DNA of 5,579 bases from contig JAFDZJ010000044.1 of NCBI GenBank assembly GCA_018266965.1, positions 1 through 5,579 of the forward strand, written 5' to 3'. Below are positions 5,259 through 5,579 of this stretch, piece after piece. The notes below the pieces were generated by a model. The model searched no databases, was not told the origin of the DNA, and worked only from the letters and a program-made list of their open reading frames with translations. This DNA comes from Bacteroidota bacterium (GTDB taxonomy: Bacteria > Bacteroidota > Bacteroidia > Flavobacteriales > Weeksellaceae). The translations under genes and the position numbers were made by a program. The number at the start of each line of letters is the position of its first letter. The stretch's first letter is position 1.

Positions 5259-5306
5259 AAGAAATGAAAAAAATAAAGTATATTTCTATTAATCAGTTAT
5301 TTATAC

Positions 5307-5323
5307 TAAAACTACAAGTTTTA
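5307..5323. promoter_or_regulatory. Operator-like dyad TAAAACT-ACA-AGTTTTA
   Basis: A perfect 7-3-7 inverted repeat in the spacer upstream of the PLP enzyme gene, about 50 bp upstream of its candidate -7 box. Size and symmetry would suit a dimeric regulator. It could also be chance in A/T-rich DNA; no second copy is seen in the window. Confidence 0.25.
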
Positions 5324-5384
5324 AAAAATTGAATAGATTGACCCGACCGAATATTTTTTGTTAGAATAACGAAATTTTAATACA

Positions 5385-5412
5385 AAAAACCGCAAAACAA
5401 ATTGCGGTTTTT
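5385..5412 (-). terminator. Rho-independent terminator (bacilliredoxin gene)
   Basis: AAAAACCGCAA at 5385-5395 pairs perfectly over 11 bp with TTGCGGTTTTT at 5402-5412, with a 6-base loop. On the minus strand the stem is followed by a run of T residues (A-run 5384-5389). It lies 20 bp past the stop of the minus-strand bacilliredoxin gene, ends its transcript and separates it from the PLP enzyme gene. The A/T arms on both sides mean it could also work on the plus strand. Confidence 0.8.
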
Positions 5413-5432
5413 ATATTAAAGGTTATATCTGA

Positions 5433-5579
5433 TTAGCAATATTCTTGGTAAGCAGCTTGTAGATTTGCAGCAATAGCTTCTGCTGGATTTCCTTCGATAT
5501 GATGTCTTTCCAACATGTGAACCAATTCGCCATCTTTGAACAAAGCAATACATGGAGAACTTGGTGGGAAAGGGACAAG
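5433..5579 (-). CDS. BrxA/BrxB-family bacilliredoxin (YphP/YqiW type), C-terminal part
   Basis: Only the last 48 codons and the TAA stop (5433-5435) are in the window; the 5' part runs off the right edge. The sequence PSSPCIALFKDGELVHMLER followed by HHIEGNPAEAIA and ending AAYQEYC is the characteristic C-terminal half of the YphP/YqiW bacilliredoxins. These are thioredoxin-fold proteins that reduce mixed disulfides of bacillithiol with protein cysteines in the cytoplasm. The segment includes the Pro-containing loop, the last strand pair and the final helix ending in the conserved Cys. The CxC catalytic motif lies upstream and cannot be checked. Presence of this family suggests a bacillithiol-using host, which some Flavobacteriia are. 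Its own terminator is at 5385-5412. Confidence 0.85.
   Translation of the reverse strand, partial: LVPFPPSSPCIALFKDGELVHMLERHHIEGNPAEAIAANLQAAYQEYC

Noticed and set aside
1..5579. CRISPR array, tRNA, rRNA, toxin-antitoxin or defence genes
   Set aside because: No regularly spaced repeats, cloverleaf-like sequences or recognisable defence proteins were seen on either strand.

Overview
The window looks like a chromosomal segment from a low-GC, aerobic member of the Bacteroidota, most likely Flavobacteriia and possibly a Weeksellaceae-type organism. The evidence is strongly AT-rich spacers, starts without Shine-Dalgarno sites but with A/T-rich leaders, TAnnTTTG-like -7 boxes, an ISAon1-type transposon, an O2-dependent MiaE and a YphP/YqiW-type bacilliredoxin. 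The genus call is inference; no rRNA or marker gene is present.

Layout. (1) 1-202 is a non-coding left flank with two A/T-rich hairpins. (2) 203-1617 is a 1415-bp ISAon1-like insertion sequence. It is bounded by 28-bp imperfect inverted repeats (22/28 identical) and carries a small N-terminal-region ORF and a DDE transposase ORF in another frame. The transposase has all three catalytic acidic residues, but no ATG/GTG/TTG lies where its start should be. (3) 1618-1832 is a spacer with a perfect 22-bp G/C-flanked palindrome and a second hairpin, directly outside the IS right end. (4) 1833-3551 is a tight three-gene plus-strand operon: hotdog acyl-CoA thioesterase, tRNA hydroxylase miaE, and a DUF502 membrane protein, with gaps of 15 and 3 nt. 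(5) 3552-3967 is a convergent intergenic region with a highly structured element (three stems between 3605 and 3728). It resembles an intergenic repeat/RNA I associate with Flavobacteriia. (6) 3968-5218, minus strand, is a Cys/Met-metabolism PLP enzyme. (7) 5219-5432 is a spacer with a candidate promoter, a small dyad and a strong hairpin terminator. (8) 5433-5579, minus strand, is the C-terminal part of a BrxA/BrxB-family bacilliredoxin cut by the window edge.

The three operon genes are probably co-transcribed but have no obvious common pathway (acyl-CoA hydrolysis, tRNA A37 modification, membrane protein of unknown role). The PLP enzyme and the bacilliredoxin both touch sulfur/thiol chemistry, but a terminator separates them, so they are separate transcription units. 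I found no CRISPR array, tRNA, rRNA or defence system. The least explained parts are the structured element at 3605-3728 and the palindromes beside the IS.
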